In this document: piece after piece, positions 52,528-63,400 of the stretch
How positions within the stretch are numbered: the first letter of the stretch is position 1
Layout of the letters: each line of letters starts with the position of its first letter
Assembly: GCA_964030475.1 (NCBI GenBank)
Contig: CAXIPT010000001.1
Location: 17,706,514-17,770,513 of the forward strand
Direction of reading: 5' to 3'
Length of the DNA stretch: 64,000 nucleotides
Source of the DNA: Tethya wilhelma
Taxonomy: Eukaryota > Porifera > Demospongiae > Tethyida > Tethyidae
The notes under the pieces: model-generated
The model's input: the letters and a program-made list of their open reading frames with translations, nothing else
The model's database searches: none
Told to the model about the DNA's origin: nothing
Translations under genes and position numbers: made by a program

Positions 52528-54005
52528 CACACCCTCACAGGCAGGAGCCTTCTACCCGTTCTTCCGTGCTCATGCTCACCTCGACACCCGCCGAAGAGAG
52601 CCCTGGTTGTATGACACTCACATCATGTCTCTGATCCGTGATGCCATCAGACTCCGCTATCAGCTCCTCCCCTTCTGGTACACCACGTTCTATGAGAGCT
52701 CTCGGACCGGTCTCCCCATCCTGCGGCCATTGTGGGTGGAGTTCCCTCGAGACAGGAACACCTACAACATGGAGGACCAGTTCTTGGTCGGAGATGACCT
52801 CATGGTGAGGCCTGTCACACAACCGGACTCACAGACGGTGCAGATTTACCTGCCGGGATCTCAGTTGGTGAGTCTGTGGAAAGGAACTGTATGGGCTGCA
52901 AGACCCCTCATGGGTGGAGATATATTGATGGGCATTTTAATTTGACTGTTTAACAGTCAAAGTCCAAATTTTGCCCAATTTATACTATGCAAATTTAAAT
53001 TCAGTAAAATTTAACAGAAAAATGGTTACCATAATAATTTTTTTGATATGCTTTCTACTTTAGGTTTGGTATGATTTTGATACCTATACTCCATACCAAT
53101 CTGGAAAAAACCAATTTATTAACACACCGCTAGAAAAGGTATTACATCATTATGACATCATTTGAACATATATATATATATATATATATACACACGTATT
53201 AGCATCATTGTGACATCATTTTGTCTGCGTAGACTCCTGTATTCATTCGAGGTGGAGCAATCATCCCAATGAAACTAAGAGTTCGAAGGTCATCTTCTCT
53301 AATGGCTGAAGACCCATACACCTTGATCATAGCTCTCAGCTCTCAAGTAAGTCTCAGTCACTTTTGAGAGAAATTTTTCCAGATGTTTACGACTGTTGGT
53401 TTTAACTCTTGGCTAAGCTGTTGTTTTGGAGTCTGTAATTATTATTATTATGCTATTCATAACTTGATGGATCAACTATATTGATACTTTCTCTCTCGAC
53501 CTGTTTCCAGGGTGAGGCTAAAGGGCAGCTGTACGTTGATGATGGTCATTCTTTGGATTACCAGAACAAGAAATACCTGTTGAGGCAGTTTACCTTCTCC
53601 AACAGCCAGCTCACCAGCACCTCAGGAGACTCCAGTGCTTCATTTGTGACAAGATCATGGCTGGAGAAGATCATAGTGGTTGGAATGGCCTCGGCTCCCA
53701 CAGCAGTGTCAATATCTCACAGTGAGTCATACTAATGGCTTTATTTCAGAGCATTTTTGAACTCCGTTTCTTGGTTCAAACACCTCATGACCTTATTTCC
53801 ATGTTTTAATATGTTAAGTTTCATCATATTTGTTTTCTCAAGGTCTTCTTAGACTTAATACAATTATGCAATGTGTCTTATCTGTGCAGGTGGTAAAACT
53901 GAGGATCTTGGTTTCTCATACGATGACATCAACTCAAATCATGTATTGACAGTTAGAAAACCGGGAGTGAATATTGGCACGGACTTTACGATATCTTTCA
54001 AATAG
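40530..54005 (+). CDS. GANAB: glucosidase II alpha subunit (ER alpha-glucosidase, GH31)
   Basis: Twenty-one exons join to 991 codons when one copy of exons 3-4 is used: 40530-40639, 41480-41716, 42052-42216, 42621-42958 (or 47964-48128, 48533-48873), then 49316-49412, 49530-49631, 49897-49975, 50148-50321, 50390-50451, 50552-50629, 50822-50897, 51113-51169, 51316-51468, 51556-51597, 51800-51998, 52255-52415, 52541-52867, 53064-53138, 53233-53346, 53511-53721 and 53890-54005. A signal peptide ([19 protein letters not shown]) leads to [16 protein letters not shown]. The GH31 catalytic nucleophile is in [10 protein letters not shown]; the second acid is in [20 protein letters not shown] and [14 protein letters not shown] follow. 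It trims the two inner glucoses of N-glycans for the calnexin cycle. Exon 4 includes an unusual hydrophobic stretch before the acidic linker. An AATAAA lies near 54190. Confidence 0.95.
42003..42958 (+). repeat. duplicated GANAB exons 3-4, copy 1
   Basis: Exons 42052-42216 and 42621-42958 and their intron recur at 47848-48873. Differences are few (for example LLESFKS versus [14 protein letters not shown] versus LPQTLLG, TDGDGED versus ADGDGED). The left edge of similarity is the (GT)n tract; similarity continues patchily to about 44430. Copy 1 is not followed by exon 5. Confidence 0.95.
43637..44265. mobile_element. complete non-autonomous DNA transposon, TAGCC family, with 9-base target duplication
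   Basis: Both ends begin TAGCCTCGTACCCAGGCTCC, inverted, and the arms continue about 75 bases (GGAGGGGAAAAAAA, GGAGCCTGGTACACACCG, TTGCGCATGCGC). The element is about 629 bases. GCATCATTG flanks it on both sides (43628-43636 and 44266-44274), a perfect 9-base target duplication. No transposase is visible. It is absent from the second copy of the duplicated GANAB segment, so it inserted after the duplication or was lost. A 9-base duplication fits Mutator-like more than hAT elements. Confidence 0.92.
44722..46322 (-). CDS. novel single-pass membrane protein in a GANAB intron, split by a -1 frame shift
   Basis: Two overlapping frames lie on the minus strand without introns. The first starts at 46322 (or the ATG at 46268, [15 protein letters not shown]) and has one transmembrane helix ([19 protein letters not shown]) near the N-terminus, giving a type II topology. 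It then has a hydrophilic region with several N-glycosylation sequons (NDT, NGS, NLS, NFT). From 45708 the continuing protein is in the -1 frame: it is acidic, Cys-containing and ends at 44722 (VVVIF). The switch falls at TTA AAA AAG (45716-45708). Joined length would be about 515-533 residues. The downstream frame has balanced composition and conserved-looking Cys and Trp-poor beta-rich segments. I do not recognise any family. It may be a frameshifted pseudogene, an assembly error in the six-A run or a programmed frameshift. Confidence 0.7.
46323..47847. other. rest of the segment inserted between the duplicated GANAB exons
   Basis: AT-rich DNA with an ancient TAGCC-like fragment near 47456. 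One possible small reading frame lies at 47157-47456; otherwise no gene or clear repeat is seen. It lies inside the long intron created by the duplication. Confidence 0.4.
47157..47456 (+). CDS. possible small two-helix membrane protein, doubtful
   Basis: An ATG at 47157 opens 99 codons with two hydrophobic stretches ([20 protein letters not shown] and [19 protein letters not shown]) and a Cys cluster ([13 protein letters not shown]). It has no homologue I know and no clear promoter. It may be a chance frame in AT-rich intron DNA. Confidence 0.2.
   Translation: MNMVERWVDIITFLLVCIDMLATSLLLSLSFFTIDIASIFILIKFVALCLKIQIQRHCLMCCNGSDICVCSQINEWGPVDWCDTKEEKSKWLKYILDNR
47848..48873 (+). repeat. duplicated GANAB exons 3-4, copy 2
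   Basis: It begins in a long (GT)n tract holding an N at 47894. Exons are 47964-48128 and 48533-48873. Exon 4 copy 2 is one codon longer in the acidic DDNDDG tract. It is followed by exon 5 at 49316 in correct phase, so this copy is the one that can splice onward directly. Confidence 0.95.
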
Positions 54006-54493
54006 AAATCTCTCAGTCGCGTACATACAATCTCTCTCAATAGCTAAATTATTAAGGTTGTTTGGCTATAAAGTGAGGGCATGTCACTCACTTGACAAGT
54101 GAATTCTCTTAGGTACAAATTTAATTATTAGTTTTGTTATTGTAAGAATTAATTATTGGTATTACAATTCAATTTTAATGATGGAATTTGAACAATAAAT
54201 ATTATTTTACTAATTAACTCTTTCCCGTGCATGAGGTACGTAGCTGACAAACAATGTGCAGATGGGGTGAGCCTGACACAACACAGATGAATCAATATTC
54301 CTACTCATCCATGCTGGNTAGTCATGTGCCGAAATTGGGACCATTCCTTGTTCCAATACTTTTTAACACACTGCCCATTCCTACACTGCTTATTTTTTTG
54401 AAATTTTTACTACTTGTTCCTACTATACGTACTACCGTACGTATGATAAATTAACACACAGCAATAAATAGGTTTTTCCCAAAATTGACATAC
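54006..54493. other. intergenic spacer with transposon fragment, between GANAB and ANK gene 3
   Basis: After GANAB comes AT-rich sequence with an AATAAA near 54190, then an N at 54318. Next is a one-arm fragment of the AGGAATGGGCAGTG family (54319-54448) ending in the palindromic tip TACGTACTACCGTACGTATG. The expected last exon of ANK gene 3 is not found. Confidence 0.75.
54319..54448. mobile_element. one-ended fragment of the AGGAATGGGCAGTG inverted-repeat family
   Basis: It contains GTTCCAATACTTTTTAACAC, CTGCCCATTCCTACACTGC, then CTACTTGTTCCTACTATACG and the palindromic tip. It starts at an N, so the other arm may be lost in assembly. Compared with other copies it shows that the palindromic tip is the outer end of the arm. 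Confidence 0.8.
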
Positions 54494-57400
54494 TTTAGAG
54501 TGCTGAGCTGGTGGGTGTGCAATCTTGGCTACCTCTTCCTCACTAGTTGATACAGTAGTTGCCATTAGCAGGTCAACCACTTCAGTATGGTTGTATGTCC
54601 TAGCTGTATCCAAGGCAGTTATCCCATTCTGCACGAATTAAATAATAATCAATGAATAACTATGATGATGGACTTACCTTATCTTTATAGTCCAGTTGAG
54701 CTCCATGTTCAACTAGCAACTGGACTATCTCCTTGTGGCCATTTTTTGAGGCATAGAATAGTGGAGTCCAATTGGTTTCCTATATGAGTATTAAGTTAGT
54801 TACTGATGTTGTGGAACTATTGGTAAAATGCAATGCTGATGTTAATACAAAGAGAGAGGTGAGATAACAATAATTCAGACTTTAAGAGTATAATACCATG
54901 CATGCAGTGGAGGTATGCAGAGTATTATAAATATTTTAATACAGTGTGCACCACAGAAATTTCTGATAGCTAGGTACTAGTCTTCTTTCACTTTCGCTTA
55001 TTCAGACACCCTGCCCGCATAATTCATTCTATTGCTATATAATTATATATGCAGGGTGTCTGAATAACTCAATACTCACATTCTCAGAAATGTTAGGACT
55101 AGCATTGTGTTTTATCAGCAGTTCCACAACATCAGTTCTTCCCTCCTCACTTGCTGCCATTAGTGCTGTCACGCCATCCTGCATGGAACAAGTTAGTTAT
55201 ATTACTCATATTAAAATCATGTACAGATAATAATAATTATTTATTGTGATCTCACTTCTGTCTTCACATTAACATCAGCATTGTGATTTATCAATAGTTT
55301 CACAACATCAGTTGTCCCCTCATCACTGGCCAACATCAGTGCTGTAATACCATCATCCTGAGAACATTATGAAAACATACTAGTGAGTGAGTTATACGAT
55401 AAAATATTTAATACTTTGCGTACCTCCACTGTATGGTATTATACTCTTAAAGTTTGAATTATATTGTTATCTCACCTCTGTTTTTGTATTAACATCAGCA
55501 TTGCATTTTACCAATAGTTCCACAACATCAGTTCTTCCCTCCAGACTGGCTGCCATCAATGCTGTCATACCATCCTGATCGAGAAAATGTCATGCACAAA
55601 AAAAAACAGAGACACATCATAATCTAATCAAAATGCAATGGTATTCAGGTATACTAAAAGTCCAAATTTCATCAACCTGTGATCTCACCTCTGCCTGCGC
55701 ATTGACATCAGCATTATACTTTATCAGTAGTTCTACAACATCAGTTTTTCCCTTCAGACTGGCCAACATCAGTGCTGTCATACCACCCTAAGAACAGTTA
55801 CATATAAACACAGTGAAATTTATACATCGAAATAATATTATAAGGGTATAATAGGTGGTATAATAATAATTATACTATGATACACTGTATAATACATGCA
55901 TGCTAAAAGCTGGCCAAAATATAGATTTCATATGGTCTAACCTCCATTCTTGCATCAACATCAGCATTGTGTCTTATCAGTAGTTTCACAACATCAGTTC
56001 GAATTCTTTCCTCCTGACTAGCCAACATCAGTGCTGTCCGACCATTCTATAAGGGCACACATAATTGCCAAGCGCATTAGCGCAAGGCATCATAAACTGG
56101 TTTGTAGTTGGGTTGGGATTATTATGATTGCTTTTTGCGTCCGATTACTAAATGATTATGAAAGTTATTATGATTGGTTTTACGTTAATTATCTCAGTTT
56201 TCTCCAAGAAAGAGAAAGCTTATGATCATGAGATTGAACATCAATGAAAAGATAGTATACTCTTCATAAGCATGAATTGGGCCTTCAATCAACCTCTGAG
56301 AATGATCTTGCACTTGCACTAGTACTCTCACTCTGCACCTGAGATTAATTACAAGCAATGTGCCAAACTTCACCAGAGACTCCACCCCACACTTCTGATC
56401 ATCGACTCCGGACGATTCGTGCATGCAGACATGTAACAAGAGGAGTTTCAATTTTTATTTACTATGATCTATCTAGCTATCCACAAAAGCTGAAAGGACA
56501 GGCAATGCTATAGCTAGCTTAGTATGCTGATCGAAGTAACCACACAGTTGGCCACTGTTTGATTATGTCACAAGTGAGTGTATGATTGACGGTTTACAAA
56601 TATTATTCTAGTATATATAACAGTTACTCAAAGTATAATTCACCTCTGACTTTGCATCAATATCAGCATTGAACTTTATCAATAGTTCCATAACGTCAGT
56701 TTTTCCATTCTCACAAGCCATCATCAGTGCTGTCCCACCATCCTGAGAACACATAAATACAATGCATATCATCTCAAGTACTGGCATGCCAATGTTATTG
56801 TAATCAAACTTTACATTATTTTGGCTGAGCATGCATGCTTGGGTGTGTACTCTTTTCAAGTCTCACCTCTGTCTTTGCATTAACATCAGCATTGTGTTTT
56901 AGCAGTAGTTCTACAACACCAGCTCTTCCCTTCACACTGGCCAACATCATTGCTGTTATACCATTCTGAGAAAACACACATTATACAACATATGTCATCA
57001 TGCCATCCCATGAAGTCGAAAATCATCAGTATTTTGGGACAATAATTTGACTTTTTCATGCATCCCCTTGGACATTATAAATAGAACTTGCTGTGTCATG
57101 ACATGAGGGGGGTTTTTTTGCAGGGAAAACAAAATTAAATTGTAAAGTCACCCTTTCGTCTTGAAAATGTGTTTTTTTCACGGCAGGAAAATCTTAGCGA
57201 GAGGATCAGTTTGTTACATTTTTTGACTGTCACATTTTTGACTGGTCCTCTTAGTGAGAGGATCAGTTTGTTACATTTTTTGACTGGTCCTCTTAGTGAG
57301 AGGATCAGTTTGTTACACTTTTTTGATTTTTGTTACACTTTTTTGATTTTTTGACTGGTCCCCCTTTCCCCCACTATGGCTGTGCGGCTATAATTATATA

Positions 57401-60400
57401 TCTGGCACAATTATAATCACGGTAAAATGTATAATGAAATCTCATGTGCTGTGCCATACCATGTATGTATAATCACATATATTATACATGGCATTACATG
57501 ATTGCACATAATATTATATACAAGTTCCATAATCTCACCGCTGTCCTTGCATTAACATCAACATTGTACTTTATCAGTAGTTCCACAACATCAGTTCTTC
57601 CCTTCAGACTGGCCACCATCAGTGCTGTCATACCACCCTGCTGAGACAAGTGAGAACAAAAGACCATGGGAATATGTACATGCACGCACAATTTAATATA
57701 CTTGCCATAATTATTGTCATGCATACAATTATATATACTCCAAAAATTTGAACAAAAGTTTTCCAGCAACCATGCATAAGCTTGCATGGGTTGTGAGTGG
57801 GACTAGGATAAAGGATCAGTTTGATAATATTTTTTACCCCACTATGGTTGACAACTGTTGTCAGACAACTACCACTTGAAATTTATTGGTATGCATTACT
57901 ATTAATGTAGTAAAAAAGTTTATGATGCCACCATACAATACATGTACATACACATACCTGATCACATAAAGTTAATCTCACCTCGATCCTTGCATTTACA
58001 TCAGCATTATGTCTTATCAATAATTCTACAACATCAGTAACAGTTTTCTCCTCATAATTGGCCAACATCAGTGCTGTCATATCACCCTGAGAACACAAGA
58101 CCATGGAAACATATGTATGCATGTACTTAATCTTTTAGAATACTATCAAAATTGCTAGTACATGATATATTGCCACTATAGCTAGTAGCATGCATGCACA
58201 TGCATGTACAACGTATAATATATATATATTATAGCATTTGAATCTTTACTTTGTTCCTTGCATTAACATCAGCATTGCATTTTATCAGTAGTTCCATAAC
58301 ATCAGTTCTTCCTTCTTTACTGGCGATCATCAGTGCTGTCTCACCATCCTGAGAACACATAATATTATCATGCATGTGGTATGGAGACTACAACTATAAA
58401 CATCTAGTGCATGCATGAGATGAGATAGTGCACATGATGGTTTTCCTAGCTAGATCTCTGTGGTTATACATGTAGATATAGTACTTGGAGTGTACGAATG
58501 AGTTACTTACATTGGCATGCCTCTCTTCATTAAATATACAGTATATAATATACTGTATATTTATAGTGCACATGCAAGTAATGTACAGCATAAGTAATAG
58601 CAGCTGCTATAGTATGTCAAGTTCAAGCAGAATTACTTCATTTTCAGGCCCAAGAGAGAGGGCCTATAATTGGTACACTGCTTGTTTATACATGCACATA
58701 ATTATCAGGATTCTTATATTATATCTGTATGATTAGGGCCTTAATTGAGCCATATGCATGCATGCAGGCTCTCTCCCCTGCATGCACTAATTCAGCAAGA
58801 ATGAATGTCATTGCATGCCATACATGTGAAATATCCCACATCATGCAGTAATCTCACCTCTGTTTTTGCATTAACATCAGCACAGTACTTTATTAGTAGT
58901 TCCACAACATCAGTTCTTCCTTCTCCACTAGCCAACATCAGTGCTGTCATACCAATCTGAGAACATATATGTGTCACGTATAAACACATGACATTGTATA
59001 ATGAGTTCATGCATACATCATTAGTAAATTGATCTGGCATTTGGTTATAATTATAATTACAATATACACAATTACGTCATAAGTATAAAAAATAAGTCTG
59101 AATTAGATTTGCTGTGATATAATCTCACATCTGCCCTTGCATTAACATCAACATTGTGTTCCAGCAGTAGTTCTACAACATCAGTTCTTCCCTTCACACT
59201 GGCAAACATCAGTGCTGTCATACCATCCTGCACACCATGATTGACTTAAATATAAAGTTTATATTATTGTCAGAATATAATATAATACTACATTCTCACT
59301 TCGGTCTTTGCATTTGCATCAACATTGTGTTTTATCAGTAGTTCCACAATATCAGTTATTCCACACTCACTAACCCACATCAGTGCTGTAAAGCCATTCT
59401 GGGAATTAAGTTATGAGAACAAAATCAAAAACTATCAGCATTGCCAAATTTGTGTGAGTCATGCATGTTCTATTATAGCTTTCATGCATGAGGCTTCATA
59501 CTAGTGACCCATACCTAATAATAGTGTAGTATAAAATTTAGTCACACCATTGTATGGTCCATGAATCAGAATGGATTGTCAATGTGTATGATTTGTAACA
59601 ATGCAACCTGCTATAATATTATTATTAAATTTCCTTGACTGAATCATTATGATAGAAAAGCACAATGATCAGGAAATTAATGGGATTGAAACCTGTGCTA
59701 TTATCATACGTACGGTAGTACGTATAGTAGGAATGGGCCGACTGTCCCATAGACACAATACAAAATGTTGGTCACTATAAAAATCTAGTCAAACAAAATT
59801 AAACCTTCAAAGTTAGTCAGAGGCTCTCACTGACAGATTACCAACTGAATGCAAGGCCTAAAACTCGCAAAAAGTTTCCTCAGCACTCGTAGAGAGCGCT
59901 AGTGGGAAGCCACAATAGTGCCATTTTTGTTCTCCTAACGTACGTACTTACTTACTTACTTTCTGACTGACTTACTTGAAAAGGATTTCCAGAGCACCAG
60001 AATGTGTTGAGCCGACTTTGACAGCACAAAGTAAGTTCTTTTCATGGGTACTACATTCCTTCATACTCGTTTTCATCATCAACAGGCCTAAACAAAAACT
60101 AGAAAGCTTTGAAACTTAGTGTATAAATTCACGTACTACAATGCAGCCATCTTGGCAGTTAGAGTTCAAAGGTCATCCACGTGGCATTATTATGCGCATG
60201 CGCATTAGACTCCTCCAGCACATTGTTGTGCATGTAGCTGTTACTCAAGCTTTTTGCAGGGACTAACCAGTCTCTGGTAGTCTCCACACTGTAGTGTTGT
60301 AAAAAGTGAGTGAACAAGTAGTAAAAATTTCAAAAAAATTAGTAAGGTAGGAATGGGCAGTGCGGTAAAAAGTATTGGAACAAGGCATGTCTCAAATTTG

Positions 60401-63400
60401 GCACATGACTACTTCATTTTTTATACCCAACTCTTGCCTGGCAGTTAGTTTAAGTTACCTGTCTGTTATAGTTTGCTCCAGTGCTTAGCCTACTGATTAG
60501 TACTGAACCAATGCTATAATAACCTACAGTATTATTGTACACATCATTGCATTTACGTCACATTTAGGATCCTTATGAGGGATCAAGAATAAAAATGAAG
60601 TAGTCATGTGCCAAATTTGAGACATGCCTTGTTCCAATACTTTTTACCGCACTGCCCATTCCTACCTTACTAATTTTTTTGAAATTTTTACTACTTGTTA
60701 TGATGACACTAACTTTGGGAGGACTATAATGCTGTCAAAACTCCCAGCTAGTGGAAGATTATATTCACACAACATTTTACTCAGTCTGCTGGATATTATT
60801 AACCCTTGGGACAAATACACACATACTGTGCATGTACACAAAATGATAAGAGTTAATAATCATAGTGAAATGTTGTGTAAAGTAACCTTCCACAAGAGCT
60901 AGGAGTTTTGTCAACATTATAATCACCCCAAAATTATTATTTCTAGCTGTTTTTTTTTAAATTTTCTTACACAAAGTTTAGCCCTCGAATATACATACAC
61001 ACACCTGTGTATATAATAATGCCATGAGTTTATATCATAATAATATTTATATAATATAAGGATATATTATAGGGGAATGTAGCATCACATAAATGATCTC
61101 ACCCCAATCTTTGCATTAACATCAGCATTATGTCCTATCAGTAGTTCCACAACATCAGTTCGTTCCATCAGACTAGCTATCATAAGTGCGGTGACACCAT
61201 CCTGAGAACAATAATGACACTTGACCTTAATTATGCATGCGGGATCCTTAACTTTGCAACTCAAAACATAAAATTTTATGTGCCGGGGAACTGGGTACAA
61301 GGCTAACACCAATAAGCCTAAAGGCTTATCCATGACCCCCACACACAGGTAGATATAGGTCTCAGAGGGCCTAGTAAAACACGTAATGCATCATTAAGCA
61401 TACTTTTCAGTACATAACAATTTAATATGCTACTATCCACATCCACGTATAAACCTTAATTGATATGGAGTGTATGCATTTAATGGTTTCCATGGATGCA
61501 TGTCAATTATGCATTAAAGCATTTGTGTGGGAAAAAATTATGAATAATTTTTTAACTGCACATTATGGCTATGCAGTTTAGATCCTAAACAGGGTGTTTA
61601 GATTCTGAGAATCCAGACTCAGAATTTTACGAATTTTAGTCAGTGGGGATGATCATTGTATAGTACTAATTAATGATACGCAAAATTAATATCATTTGCA
61701 TGTCTTAATTTGCTTAGATTCTAAACCGGACTGAGAATTTTCCGGATCTTATTGAGAATGTGCTTAATAATAATGCTTAATTTCACTGCATGCAGTATAG
61801 ATCAGTGATCCTGTGCGAAAAGATTTTTCTGCAAATTTCTAGAATTTTGGTATACTTGGGTACAACTATCTAGTGTATGCAACACCATGTGCACTGTTGT
61901 GCAATGTGTACCAGGTTGAATTGAGAAAAGTGGTGGTTGTGGTAGTGGTGGTAATGTTTGGGCAAGAGTTGAAAAGTTCTAAGTCGCTCTAGCTTCAGGT
62001 TCAGATGGAATAACTTCATGTGCTCACTTACCTCAAAGGTAGGATTGTCTACCTTCTCTGTATGAATCAAACTTCTGCTTCTATAGCTGGTTTTCTGGAT
62101 GCCAGCACGAATCACCTGATTTTAGTTTTCAAAATTGACGACCCAAGACTGAGTTGTAACTTCTCCAATTCTGCTTTGAATAACTGGTAGTATAGACTTG
62201 CTATGGATGTAAAACTCTTCGAGCTTGCTTTATAAGTCAGATTTCTGCTTGTAGCTGGCTTTCTGGATGCAAGCCCAAATTAAAATAAGCTGATTTGCAT
62301 TTTCGAAATTGATGATTCTAAATACTTGAAAACAAAAGAAAAAGGCGTGCATGCTGAGCGAGGATTTGCACCATGTGTACCCTAGTTATAGTATTATACC
62401 TCATCTTTTCCATTGATATCAAACGGGAAAAGAAGTAACAGTGTACGGATGAATTCGGTAGTAGCATAGCATGCAGCTGTTATCAGTGCAGTGGCATCAT
62501 ACTGTATAATGAAATGGTTTGGTTTGAGTAATAAACATTAATTTTAAGGCTATATATAGTACAAAGAGTTTGAGTGCATGGAAATTATATTAGTTGCCAT
62601 TCTTGTATCACTAATTATTCATTGCTGTATAGCATAATTTATTATTATACCTGAGAGAAATCAAAATCTGATATTCTTCCCCGAAGTTGCAAAACTTGAT
62701 CCAGGTTCCCGTCCTTACAGGCTGCCACCAAAGCATTGCCAAGCTATATTAAATTTTTGGTGATAAAAATTATAATAACTGCCACAGTAATCCACAGTAT
62801 GCATGCATGCAAATATAGTGAAAAATGCTGTACCTCAGTTTCATTTTGAGTATTGATTTCAGCTTGCCATAAACTGTCATCGTCTATCTTGACCTCCATA
62901 ATCTGATGTGCTCTAAAGAAGGCTGTAGCCTCATCTCCTGTGGAGTTGACACTGATCTGCATGGCAAACAACTGAGGGATGATCCAGCTGATGACCAGTG
63001 AGCCTGACACAACACGGTCCAGTAATACTGAAAGTGGAGGAAGTCCAAAAAATTTAGAAACAGCTTTCCAGAGCTTATCAACATATTGAAGTGTTTCGTT
63101 TGTAACTCGTCTACCAAGCTTGAGGGTCAGCTTTCTAAAGTACTCTCTATTGTACTTTGCAGGAATGGGGTCCAATGGCTCATCAGGGTCAGCTAGGTCA
63201 TCTCCATCCTGGCATAGAGATATGTAGTCAGCTAGTTTGGTGGTGGTGTAGAAACTAGCTAGTTCACTCTCATAGCAGTCAACCAGTTCTTCTGTGTCTT
63301 CACTTGCAAACTCTATAGCTATACTTTTGAGAGGCCTGTATTCTTGGTAACTCCACAGGAGATTTTGGGACAAGGTCTCAAAGATTGTGAAGATGTCGTA

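Noticed and set aside
61870..62115. Minus-strand frame of 81 codons between ANK gene 3 exons
   Set aside because: No splice sites in phase with the neighbours and no ankyrin or other motif; a chance frame in an intron.
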